Origin: SYIM01 sp041182885
GTDB lineage: Bacteria > Pseudomonadota > Gammaproteobacteria > Burkholderiales > Burkholderiaceae_E
DNA: 64,000 nucleotides
Assembly: GCA_049423065.1 (NCBI GenBank)
Contig: JBMSQB010000002.1
Coordinates: forward strand, 85,777-149,776
Reading direction: 5' to 3'
The notes below the pieces were generated by a model, which saw nothing but the letters and a program-made list of their open reading frames with translations, was not told where the DNA came from and did no database searches. Shown piece after piece: positions 53,513 to 61,430 of this stretch. The first letter of the stretch is position 1. Each line of letters starts with the position of its first letter. A program made the position numbers and the translations under genes.

Positions 53513-55039
53513 ATGAAGCTTCTGGCCATTGCTGTCGTCGCGCATGACGCCAACGCTGCCTATTTCGATGGCGACCGCGTTCACTATGTGAAGTTCGAAC
53601 GCCCCCGCCAGGAAAAGCGCTTCAGTTTTCAAAACCCGTCCGACTGGCGCGCCGAGACCGAGGCGGTGTTCGGAATCGACGTATCGCAGGTCGACCATCT
53701 TGCGATCACATTTGATCCGTCGGCCCTGCCGCCGGCGGTGGGTCGTCATCTGTCGCCCGATGCCCTGCGGCGTCTGGCATCGGGTCAGTCGCTTGCCGAG
53801 CCGCTTTCGCCGGAGGTCTGCGCGTATCTGCAGGCACCCTCCGCGACCTGGCTGAGCCATCACTTCTGTCATGCGCTGAGCGGCTGGATGATCGAGCCCG
53901 AGCCCATTGCGCTTCGCATCGTGATCGATGGACTGGGCGATGGCCGGCCATGGAGTGTGTACCGCGACGGCAAGACGGTCGCGGCAGGCGATATCCGCAA
54001 AGGTTCAATCGGCTGGGGAATTCGCGAAGCGGGCAAGGCGCTGGGAATCAAGGCCGCGCATTTCAACGACATCGCCGGCAAGGTGATGGGTATTCAGGCC
54101 TATGGACGAATCGACGAGGGCTATCTCGCGTGGCTGCGCAAACTCGAGTTCGATCGCCTGGACGAGATGTGGTCATTACAGGGCTGGTTGCGCTGGAAGC
54201 ATGACCCGACGGTCGCCAGGCTGACGCTGCTCGACTGGGTGGCCACGGTCCACCACCGGACCGCCGAATGGCTGCTCGAGTTTTTTTCCCGCCATGCCCA
54301 GCCGGGCGAGCCGGTTGTCTACTCCGGCGGCGTCGCGCAGAACGTGGTCTGGAACTCGGCACTGCGAAGCAGGTTTCCAGACCTTTTCATTGCGCCCCAT
54401 TGTTCCGATGAGGGGCTCAGCCTGGGCGCGCTCGAGTGGCTGAGGCAACGCCAGGCACTACCGCCGCTCGCGCTCGCCGCCTTCCCGTTCGCCCAGGCAG
54501 ATGTCGACGTCCCGCCGCCCTCGGAAGACACCATTGATCAGGTCGCGCAATGGCTCGCAGCGGGAAAAGTGGTCGGCTGGTATCAGGGACACGGCGAAAT
54601 CGGCCCACGGGCGCTGGGTCATCGGTCCATTCTGATGGATCCCAGGCTTTCCGATGGACGCGCCCGAATCGATCGCATCAAACGGCGCGAGCCGTTCCGA
54701 CCCTATGGCGCATCGGTGCTCGCCGAAGACTTTGCGCGATATTTTGACGGTGCTTCGGATCCCTTCATGCTCTATTCCTGCAAGGTGACTGGACCGACGC
54801 TCCCGGCCATTCGACACGTCGACGGCAGCTGCCGCGTGCAGCGCATTGCGGGCAGCCCGCTTCCGTTTCGGGCGCTCCTCGAGCGCTTCAGAGCCCTGAC
54901 CGGCTGCGGCGTTTTGCTCAACACCAGTTTGAATGTTGCAGGAAAGCCGCTCGCCGCGCAGCCAGCCCATGCGGTGCAGCTGTTCTCTGAGTCACCACTC
55001 GATGCGCTCTGCGTGGGCAACACGCTTTATCACCGCTGA
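53513..55039 (+). CDS. O-carbamoyltransferase, NodU/CmcH/TobZ family
   Basis: 508 residues. The N-terminal Kae1-like domain has the metal histidines in LSHHFCHALS (116-120) and VVYSGGVAQNVVWNSAL. The C-terminal YrdC-like domain has QGHGEIGPRALGHRSILMDP and KRREPFRPYGASVL, and ends LLNTSLNVAGKPL. The family moves a carbamoyl group from carbamoyl phosphate, via carbamoyl-adenylate, to a hydroxyl on sugars, antibiotics or Nod factors. It is about 50 residues shorter than NodU. Its 3' end overlaps the convergent oxygenase gene by 10 bp. The hydroxylases nearby could create the acceptor hydroxyl. Confidence 0.93.
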   Translation: MKLLAIAVVAHDANAAYFDGDRVHYVKFERPRQEKRFSFQNPSDWRAETEAVFGIDVSQVDHLAITFDPSALPPAVGRHLSPDALRRLASGQSLAEPLSPEVCAYLQAPSATWLSHHFCHALSGWMIEPEPIALRIVIDGLGDGRPWSVYRDGKTVAAGDIRKGSIGWGIREAGKALGIKAAHFNDIAGKVMGIQAYGRIDEGYLAWLRKLEFDRLDEMWSLQGWLRWKHDPTVARLTLLDWVATVHHRTAEWLLEFFSRHAQPGEPVVYSGGVAQNVVWNSALRSRFPDLFIAPHCSDEGLSLGALEWLRQRQALPPLALAAFPFAQADVDVPPPSEDTIDQVAQWLAAGKVVGWYQGHGEIGPRALGHRSILMDPRLSDGRARIDRIKRREPFRPYGASVLAEDFARYFDGASDPFMLYSCKVTGPTLPAIRHVDGSCRVQRIAGSPLPFRALLERFRALTGCGVLLNTSLNVAGKPLAAQPAHAVQLFSESPLDALCVGNTLYHR

Positions 55040-55569
55040 CCGTCGTGCGCGGGATTGGTGATCGGAATCAGGTTCAGGTTGAGCACCAGCCGCGCCGGGC
55101 GGTCTGTGCAGGAGGCGCCGGTGTGGCGAAGTGCCGCATTGAAAATCACCAACCGGTTGGCGACGCTCGCCACCCGGGTCCCGTCTTCGAACAGCGTGTA
55201 GCCATTGTTGTCGTTCAGGTAATAAATCGCGGTCAGTGCATTGCGATGTCGCGTGTCGACGTGAAGACCGTACTCGATGTGACGCGACCGCCCTGGCGTC
55301 CGGTTGAGCTTGGCCTTGATCAGCCGCATCGGTCCGAACCAGTTCAGCACCGGCGCAATGACCGGCAGAAAGGCAGAGCGGTAAAGATTGCTGTTTCGCC
55401 ACGCATAAAAGCCATGCACGAACTGCACATTGTCCTCGGGCTCCAGCCCCGGAAATTGGCCGCGCAGGATTTCGCTGCGCTCCCATGGGAACGCATCAGA
55501 CTGCACCGCCTCAAGGATCGCTTGCAGCGCCTCGGGACTCAGGAGCGCATCGATGATTCTTGGATTCAT
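55030..55569 (-). CDS. 2-oxoglutarate/Fe(II) oxygenase, prolyl-4-hydroxylase-like
   Basis: 179 residues from ATG 55569; an ATG at 55638 would add 23 residues but would run into the promoter of the next gene. The iron triad is H103 and D105 in GLHVDTRHRN and H149 in LRHTG, with R160 in RLVLNLNLI for 2-oxoglutarate. The YYLNDNNGYTLFEDG segment is typical of P4Hc-type folds. Such enzymes hydroxylate amino acids, peptides or small molecules. It is convergent with the carbamoyltransferase and divergent from an acetyltransferase. The substrate is unknown. Confidence 0.88.
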   Translation of the reverse strand: MNPRIIDALLSPEALQAILEAVQSDAFPWERSEILRGQFPGLEPEDNVQFVHGFYAWRNSNLYRSAFLPVIAPVLNWFGPMRLIKAKLNRTPGRSRHIEYGLHVDTRHRNALTAIYYLNDNNGYTLFEDGTRVASVANRLVIFNAALRHTGASCTDRPARLVLNLNLIPITNPAHDGQR

Positions 55570-55622
55570 GGGCTCGGTGAACGCCAATCGGGCTTCAGGA
55601 AAATTCAGACGCTGCGCACCGG

Positions 55623-55651
55623 TTGGCCAGACTCGCAACGTTGGCTATAGT
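55623..55651 (+). promoter_or_regulatory. Likely sigma-70 promoter of the first GNAT gene
   Basis: TTGGCC and TATAGT are separated by 17 bp, the ideal spacing, about 80 bp before the acetyltransferase start. It lies in the divergent gap to the oxygenase gene if that gene starts at 55569. The match to consensus is 4/6 and 5/6. Confidence 0.5.
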
Positions 55652-55731
55652 CTTCGAAACGGCGCTCGCGCGGCTGCAAGTTTGGCACGCCACGGCAGAT
55701 GTGCGCTCCAAACCCATGGCTCAATACCCTG

Positions 55732-56550
55732 ATGAATGCACTGGTCGATTCAGTTGCCCCTGACGTGCGCGCCGTATCGGCGTGGGCGTCACGGTTGCGC
55801 CAGCACGAGGGGCCCGACGCGGCTCGCCTCGCGCTGCGTTCGCTCTGTGAGCGCTACCCGGCCAACACCGAGCTCGCAACGCTTTATGAATGGAACGACC
55901 CGCTCTGGTGGCACAGCTTCCATTTTGGCGGTATCCGGCTTGAGCGGCGTGGCCCCCAGCATTTTGATTTTGTCTGGTCGGTGGTTCAGAACCGGGAGTT
56001 CGCGCGCCGGCTCAAACAGATTCCTGTTGGGCTGACCCCTGCGGCGGTGCTGGACACCCTGAACCAGGATGCGATCTCGATCCTTTCCGAGCGTCAAAAC
56101 ATCCAGTGGGTGGTTTTTCGCGGCGAGGTTCCGATTGGTCTTTCAATGTTCGTCAACATCAATTTTCGGAACCGGACCGCAGAACAGATCATGGGTATTC
56201 TGCCGGGCTTCGATGTTTCGTTTCTGGTGGGCGACGCGTACTGCGCCAGTCTGCTGTTTGCGTTCAACTGCCTGGGTCTGAACAAGGTTCAGGGGCTGAT
56301 TTATTCAAATAATGAATCGATCGCACTTCAGCAGGAGCGCCTGGGGTTTCGCCGCGAGGGGCTCCTGCGCAAAGCCATCTGGGACGAGGAACACAACCAG
56401 TACAAAGACCTGGTTCAGATTGCGCTATTGCGTGAGGAGTTTGTGACAAACCGGGTCTTGCAGCGCCATATTCGCAGGCAGCCGCACGACCCCCTTCTCG
56501 ATTGCCTCAGGAGCGTTGCCCGCCCGCCCCTGACACCAGCTCCGGGATAA
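55732..56550 (+). CDS. GNAT-family acetyltransferase with N-terminal extension (copy 1)
   Basis: 272 residues from ATG 55732. Residues 60-200 hold a RimJ/RimL-type GNAT fold: HFGGIRLERRGPQHFDFVWS, then IQWVVFRGEVPIGLSMFVNI and VGDAYCASLLFAFNCLGLNK, with YSNNESIALQQERLGFRREG as the acetyl-CoA helix region. A paralogue at 58027-58845 has exactly the same length and aligns end to end, which fixes this start over the upstream ATG at 55699. About 55 extra N-terminal residues are shared by both copies and are not part of the GNAT core. It probably acetylates an amine on a small molecule or peptide made nearby. Confidence 0.88.
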   Translation: MNALVDSVAPDVRAVSAWASRLRQHEGPDAARLALRSLCERYPANTELATLYEWNDPLWWHSFHFGGIRLERRGPQHFDFVWSVVQNREFARRLKQIPVGLTPAAVLDTLNQDAISILSERQNIQWVVFRGEVPIGLSMFVNINFRNRTAEQIMGILPGFDVSFLVGDAYCASLLFAFNCLGLNKVQGLIYSNNESIALQQERLGFRREGLLRKAIWDEEHNQYKDLVQIALLREEFVTNRVLQRHIRRQPHDPLLDCLRSVARPPLTPAPG

Positions 56551-57229
56551 AGCGCGACAGATAGTCAAGCGAGAGATCGTGCGAGATGATGATGCGTTCT
56601 GATGAGCCTTGATGCACCACCGAGTGCGGATAAGGTCCCCCATCCTTGAACGCCAGAAGCTTGCCCTGTTTCCAGGTTCGGGTTTCATCGCCAACGGTGA
56701 TGCTGCACCCCGGGTCATCCTGAAGGCAAAGATGGATGCGCAGGAATTCCGGGGTCCAGCCGCGATGCGGATGAATGATCGAGCCAGGAATCAGGCGGCT
56801 CACAAACACGTTTCTCAACACCCCTTGCTGCTCGAGCTCCGAAATCAAGCTCGAGACCAGCGGGAGCCTGCTGCGGAACGTGCGAACCAGGGGTTCGATA
56901 TTCATCGAAAGCTGCGCCTTCGACAGCTCGATATGCTCGCCCTGAAAGATCGACAGCGGAAACGCATCCCAGGTGTTGTCGTAAAGACTGTCGAAGTGCG
57001 GGATCTTGTATTTCGGGTACGGCATGAAGGGCCTGAACTTCGCGATGAAGCCCAGGATTTCCTCCCGGATCGCGTCAGCCTGACCCTCGAGCGCAACGCA
57101 CCACGGCACGCGATGCAGTTCATGGTGCCAGAAGGCCGGCTCCATGGCGGCCAACGGCGGGTTAGCCGAGGGCGCTGCCGGCGCCTTCCCGATCGACACT
57201 TTTTCAACAGGGTCAGTCATACAATGCAT
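56507..57229 (-). CDS. Aspartyl/asparaginyl beta-hydroxylase-family oxygenase
   Basis: 240 residues. The C-terminal half matches the Asp/Asn hydroxylase fold: IHPHRGWTPEFLRIHLCLQD, EDETRTW-like GDETRTWKQGKLLAFKDGG, then YPHSVVHQGSSERIIISHDL. By comparison with that family the iron ligands are H155 and H202, with R212 binding 2-oxoglutarate; the third carboxylate ligand is absent, as is normal for this family. There is no membrane anchor, unlike LpxO. Related bacterial enzymes hydroxylate free amino acids such as proline. The 3' end overlaps GNAT copy 1 by 44 bp on the opposite strand. Start alternatives are 57229 and 57220. Confidence 0.87.
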   Translation of the reverse strand: MHCMTDPVEKVSIGKAPAAPSANPPLAAMEPAFWHHELHRVPWCVALEGQADAIREEILGFIAKFRPFMPYPKYKIPHFDSLYDNTWDAFPLSIFQGEHIELSKAQLSMNIEPLVRTFRSRLPLVSSLISELEQQGVLRNVFVSRLIPGSIIHPHRGWTPEFLRIHLCLQDDPGCSITVGDETRTWKQGKLLAFKDGGPYPHSVVHQGSSERIIISHDLSLDYLSRFIPELVSGAGGQRS

Positions 57230-57351
57230 GCGCCCGAATTTACCGTGGTATGCCAGCTTGCCGGACGCGCTCCAGGATCGCAACCGCAAGCGGTCCATCG
57301 CGGCCGGTTCACAGCCTTGCCCCAAACATCGCCCTGGAAATTGAGGTTGCC

Positions 57352-58017
57352 ATGCCCGATGTCGGCACCCTTCCGGTCATATCGCTGGATGTGCTGAATG
57401 CAGACGAGTGCGCACGCTGGTCCGAGCGCGTTCTGGCGTTGAAGTCGCACTGGACCGCCCGCGATCCCGATCTGCCGTTTTTCACCTTGGGGCTTGCCGC
57501 CTACTGCGACGCTTCTCCCGACGAAGCCGGTGCGCCGTATCGGGTCGAGTCGTATCGTCAATGGAACAATCGCCTCCTCCTCAAACACTTCGGCGCCCTG
57601 CTCGAACAGTGTTGTCAGGCGCTCGCGTCGGCGACCGGGGTGCCGGCCACGTGCCCCGGGGGCCGCGCCGCGGTTCCCGGATTTCACATTCACCTGCCTC
57701 ATCCGGTCTTCGCCAAGGGCATCGCGAGCCAGCATGTGGATCTTCAGTTTCAACGGGTCTTTGGTGGAGTTGACCCCGATCCGGGCTCGGTTCTCACCTT
57801 CACGCTCCCGATCTCGATGCCCACCGGCGCTGCGCTCCGGATCTGGCAGTCAGAGCACCAGTCTGCGGTGTACCCCTATCAGCTCGGAAAAATGACGATC
57901 CACAGCGGGTTGAGTCTGCATCAGGCGGTGATCAACCCGCATGACGAGCCGGTGCCCCGGATCATGCTGCAGGGACATGGCTTGCGCCATGAAGGACAGT
58001 GGCATCTGTATTGGTGA
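57352..58017 (+). CDS. Putative 2-oxoglutarate/Fe(II) oxygenase of an unnamed family
   Basis: 221 residues from ATG 57352 with GAGG five bases upstream. I do not recognise the family by name. The spaced residues H128-V-D130 in SQHVDLQFQ, H184 or H190 in TIHSGLSLHQ and R203 in PRIMLQGHG fit the HxD...H...R pattern of 2-oxoglutarate oxygenases, and FTLPISMPTGAALRIW fits the core strands. It is the third predicted hydroxylase in 3 kb. It is divergent from the Asp/Asn-hydroxylase gene (122-bp gap) and ends 9 bp before the convergent second acetyltransferase. Confidence 0.75.
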   Translation: MPDVGTLPVISLDVLNADECARWSERVLALKSHWTARDPDLPFFTLGLAAYCDASPDEAGAPYRVESYRQWNNRLLLKHFGALLEQCCQALASATGVPATCPGGRAAVPGFHIHLPHPVFAKGIASQHVDLQFQRVFGGVDPDPGSVLTFTLPISMPTGAALRIWQSEHQSAVYPYQLGKMTIHSGLSLHQAVINPHDEPVPRIMLQGHGLRHEGQWHLYW

Positions 58018-58026
58018 TGGGCGCGG

Positions 58027-58845
58027 TCAGGTGTGAAATTGCCTGAGCGGCTGGCGCGGCCACTCGCGATACACATCGAGCCGCGCATCATGACGACGGC
58101 GCACATGCCTCTGGATGGTGCGGTGAATCAGGAACTCCTCCCGCAGCATCGAAAACAGGGTCAGGTCCTGGTAGCGTTCACCCGACTCCGCCCAGAGCTC
58201 CTGCCTGAGGCGCGCCTCCTCTGTGAAGCCAAGGCGGTTTTGCAACTGCGCTGCGTGCGGGTTTGAGGTCAGCACGCGGCTTTGCACCTTGTTCATGCCA
58301 AGGCAGTTGAAGGCGAACATGAGGCTTGCACAGCAGGCGTCTGCAACCGCCATCGAACGATCGTGGCCCGGCAGGATCCCCATGATGAGCTCTGCGATTC
58401 GATGTCTGAAGTTGATGTTCACAATCATGGCGAGCCCGACTGGAATCCCCTCTCGGAATACGATCCAGTGGATGGCGTTGGTCTCGGGAATGAGGCCTTG
58501 CTCGTCGGTGGTCAATTTTTCGAGCAGATCGCGTGGCGTGAGCGATTCCGGCAGCTGTTTGAGCCTGGACGAAAAATCCCGGTCGAGGATGACGGTCCAG
58601 ACAAAATCGAAATGCTCCGATGTTTGCCGCTCGAGCGTAATGCCGCCAAATCGAATCGGCTGCCACCAGGCTTCATCATGCCAATCGGACAGCTCGGAGA
58701 TGGCCGCGTTGTGTGGCTCGCGCCGTACAAGCGGGATCAGCGCCTGGCGCGCCGCCTTCAGGCCCTTCTGGCTGCGCAGCTGACGCAGCCACCCGACGAG
58801 TTCGACCGGCTCCGGCGCCAGGCGGGTTTCAATGGCGCGTGTCAC
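58027..58845 (-). CDS. GNAT-family acetyltransferase with N-terminal extension (copy 2)
   Basis: 272 residues, end-to-end homologue of the copy at 55732-56550. Shared blocks are FGGITLERQTSEHFDFVWTV, IHWIVFREGIPVGLAMIVNI and FRHRIAELIMGILPGHDRSM, followed by ACCASLMFAFNCLGMNKVQS. Identity is about half by eye, so the copies are old and probably differ in substrate or work as a heterodimer. Its start overlaps the small gene upstream by four bases (ATGA), which suggests translational coupling and a shared task. Confidence 0.88.
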   Translation of the reverse strand: MTRAIETRLAPEPVELVGWLRQLRSQKGLKAARQALIPLVRREPHNAAISELSDWHDEAWWQPIRFGGITLERQTSEHFDFVWTVILDRDFSSRLKQLPESLTPRDLLEKLTTDEQGLIPETNAIHWIVFREGIPVGLAMIVNINFRHRIAELIMGILPGHDRSMAVADACCASLMFAFNCLGMNKVQSRVLTSNPHAAQLQNRLGFTEEARLRQELWAESGERYQDLTLFSMLREEFLIHRTIQRHVRRRHDARLDVYREWPRQPLRQFHT

Positions 58846-59087
58846 GACTCGGCGGGCGGCGCGGGCTTCTGCGCGGTTTCAGGCGACAACCCGGCAACCG
58901 TCTCCCGCAACAACGCCCGGTCGAGCCGGCGCCCCACCTCGTCGCGTGCGAGCTTCAGCATGTCGGCGCGCATCATTAACCGCTCCAGTTCCGAATCGAC
59001 AAAGGCCAGATATCGGAGATGACCCTTGGCTTCGTCGCCCAGGGTATCGAGCTCATAGGCAAGGCCGTTGATTTTGATGATCGGCAT
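58842..59087 (-). CDS. DUF6447-like small helical protein
   Basis: 81 residues. The N-terminus PIIKINGLAYELDTLGDEAK followed by GHLRYLAFVDSELERLMM matches what I recall of the DUF6447 family: a short beta hairpin, then one or two amphipathic helices. The tail is A, P and E rich (AQKPAPPAES). No Cys, membrane segment or signal is present. It is coupled by overlap to acetyltransferase copy 2 and faces the cyclase gene across 120 bp. It could be the target, a carrier or a regulator of the modifying enzymes; nothing in the sequence decides this. Confidence 0.75.
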   Translation of the reverse strand: MPIIKINGLAYELDTLGDEAKGHLRYLAFVDSELERLMMRADMLKLARDEVGRRLDRALLRETVAGLSPETAQKPAPPAES

Positions 59088-59207
59088 GGTGTCGCGTGCT
59101 GGCTCTCAAGTGCAAGGCAGATAGTATAGACAGCTCGACGCCCACCGCCCTCAGGCTTGCGAGGACACGCGCGCAATGCCGCGGGCGAGGTCTTTCGCCT
59201 GGGCGCC
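59088..59207. promoter_or_regulatory. Divergent gap between the small gene and the cyclase
   Basis: The 120-bp gap holds GATAGTATAGAC at about 59121-59132. It reads TATACT on the minus strand and TATAGA on the plus strand, so it can offer a -10 box in both directions. No convincing -35 box or known operator is visible. Confidence 0.3.
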
Positions 59208-61376
59208 ATGCCAGCCTTGACACTGCGGCACGACCGGCTTACGGTGATCGGGCACCATTCATCGGTCGTACTTGCCGGGGTCAACGCTTTGGTCACCACG
59301 AGAAAAATCCGCCTCGGCCCGAGCATCATCTCGATCTTCCTCTTCCTGATGGTGCCAGCGTTTATCGCACTGATCATGTTCGTTTATCTGTTCAATGAAC
59401 GAACCGCGAACATGACATCCAGAAGCCTGATCGAACGATTCAAGCTGGAAGCTGTGCTGAGTGTGAGCGAGCTCATCAACCCGATGCGCCTGCTGGTCAA
59501 TTCGGCTGCCGCCCTGGGGAATGCCCATCCGCATTTTTACAGCGCCGAGGGATCGTGGGACTACCTCAAGGCGCTCGTCGGTCCTCAGCCCTCCAGCACG
59601 TCTGCCTACGTCGGTCTGCAGGACGGCTCATTCCGACAGGTTCGCCGGGTAAGCGCCGGCGGGAAAATCCAGGGCACCGTCATCACCGAAGAAATGCGGT
59701 TTGGGCTCCGTTCGATTTCCGGCGACCGGACCATCGAAAACTATGTATTCGTTGACGATGCCGGCAAGCCCCTCGCGCAGTCGAGTGCGCCCACCAACTA
59801 CGATCCGCGCAAAAGACCGTGGTACAGCGAGGCAGCAGCCGCGAAGAAACTCATTCTGACCGACCCCTATATTTTTTCGACCACCGGGCTCCCGGGGCTC
59901 ACGATTGCGGCACCTTTTTATGCCAGCGACAGACTGGCAGGCGTGATCGCCACAGACATATCGCTCGAGACCATTACACGTTTCCTCGCGGGTCAGTCGG
60001 TAAGTGAGCGATCCGTAAGCGTCATCTACGATGCATCGGGTTCGGTGATTGCAAGCTCGATCGCCGAGGACAATTTCAGAAAGGTCGACAACCGGATCGA
60101 GCTCAACAGCCTCGCAACGCTGTCAACCAACCTGCCGGCGCTTGCCATTGCCATGCGGGTCAACAAAGACGAACCCCTGCTGGTGTTCCACCATCCCGAT
60201 AACGGCATGGAGTACGTTGCGGTGTTCTCGCCCACGCCAGCGGAGTTTGCGAAGCCCTGGACCATTCTGTCGATCACGCCGATGGAGGATTTTCGAAAGG
60301 AGTTCAGCCGAACCAACCAGATCATCTTCTACTTCGGTCTTTTCCTGATTTTTGCGCAGATTGTTCTCATCTACATCTACGCCAGGAAAATCGCCCGCCC
60401 TCTGGAACAGATCACCAGCTCGATAGAGAACCTGATCGACTTCAAACCCCTGTCGCCCACGCGGATCAGCAGCCGTATTCACGAACTCGCCTCGCTGTCC
60501 GGCGCGGTCCGCAAGCTCGCCACAACCATCACCGCCTTTACCTCCTACATTCCCCGCGACCTGGTCAACGACCTGCTGAGCACCGGAAAGCCGATTGAAA
60601 TCGGTGGAGAGAGCCGTTACCTCACCATTCTCTTTACCGACCTGAGAGATTTTTCAACGCTTTCGGAGTCCACGCCGTCTCGCGATCTTCTGCGCCGCGT
60701 CTCGTCCTACTTCGAGCTGATGACGCTCGCGATCAAGGAAGAAAATGGCACGGTAGACAAGTTCATTGGCGACGCAGTGATGGCTTTCTGGGGCGCGCCG
60801 CTGCTTGACGAGCGTCATGCCTATCACGCCTGCGTGGCAGCCATCAAATCACAGCGTCGCATGGAGCACCTGAACGCAAAGCTTGCAGCCGAAGGCAAGC
60901 CGCCGCTCTACGTCCGCATCGGGATTCACTCCGATGCAGTGCTGGTGGGCAACATTGGCTCTGCGGAGCGGCTCAGCTACACCGTGATGGGCGACGGGGT
61001 CAACATCGCCTCACGCCTTGAGGGCGTCAACAAGGAGTACGGCACCCAGATTTGCGTGAGTCATTCGGTGTTCAAGGAGGCGGGCGAGCGGCTGTGGTTG
61101 CGCCCGATCGACCAGATCACCGTGAAGGGCCGCAAGGGCGAGCTGATCATCTATGAGGTGCTGGGCACGCGAGACGGCGGTCCCGAGACCCAGGCAAGCG
61201 AATTGCAGCAGCGCCTGTGCACGCTCTCGGAGAAGGCGTTCACCCTGTTTACGAACCGGCAGTTCGGCGAATCGATTGCCATCTATTCGCAAGTGCTCGA
61301 GCTCACCGAGGATCCGGTTGCCCGGGTCATGATCAGCAAATGCGAGCAACTCGCCCTGGCGTCGCCCGACGCCTAG
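59208..61376 (+). CDS. Membrane class III adenylate/guanylate cyclase with extracellular sensor
   Basis: 722 residues from ATG 59208. A membrane helix near residues 40-60 (SIISIFLFLMVPAFIALIMF) precedes a periplasmic dCACHE-like sensor (RKRPWYSEAAAAKKLILTDP; LPGLTIAAPFYASDRLAGVI). A second helix (IIFYFGLFLIFAQIVLIYIY) leads to a HAMP-like linker and the cyclase domain: ILFTDLRDFSTLSE (metal D near 476), DKFIGDAVMAFWGAP, and YTVMGDGVNIASRLEGVNKE. Class III cyclases make cAMP (or cGMP) from ATP or GTP. The convergent gene downstream is a class I phosphodiesterase, so synthesis and breakdown are encoded side by side. Nucleotide choice is not certain from motifs. Confidence 0.92.
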   Translation: MPALTLRHDRLTVIGHHSSVVLAGVNALVTTRKIRLGPSIISIFLFLMVPAFIALIMFVYLFNERTANMTSRSLIERFKLEAVLSVSELINPMRLLVNSAAALGNAHPHFYSAEGSWDYLKALVGPQPSSTSAYVGLQDGSFRQVRRVSAGGKIQGTVITEEMRFGLRSISGDRTIENYVFVDDAGKPLAQSSAPTNYDPRKRPWYSEAAAAKKLILTDPYIFSTTGLPGLTIAAPFYASDRLAGVIATDISLETITRFLAGQSVSERSVSVIYDASGSVIASSIAEDNFRKVDNRIELNSLATLSTNLPALAIAMRVNKDEPLLVFHHPDNGMEYVAVFSPTPAEFAKPWTILSITPMEDFRKEFSRTNQIIFYFGLFLIFAQIVLIYIYARKIARPLEQITSSIENLIDFKPLSPTRISSRIHELASLSGAVRKLATTITAFTSYIPRDLVNDLLSTGKPIEIGGESRYLTILFTDLRDFSTLSESTPSRDLLRRVSSYFELMTLAIKEENGTVDKFIGDAVMAFWGAPLLDERHAYHACVAAIKSQRRMEHLNAKLAAEGKPPLYVRIGIHSDAVLVGNIGSAERLSYTVMGDGVNIASRLEGVNKEYGTQICVSHSVFKEAGERLWLRPIDQITVKGRKGELIIYEVLGTRDGGPETQASELQQRLCTLSEKAFTLFTNRQFGESIAIYSQVLELTEDPVARVMISKCEQLALASPDA

Positions 61377-61430
61377 CGCGGTTCACGCCGGCCTTGGCTG
61401 CCCGCGCGTAACGGGGTCGCAGCGGGCATG

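Noticed and set aside
55570..55638. Longer N-terminus for the prolyl-hydroxylase-like gene
   Set aside because: It would place its first codons within the TTGGCC-17-TATAGT promoter of the divergent gene and adds residues without family similarity; still possible.
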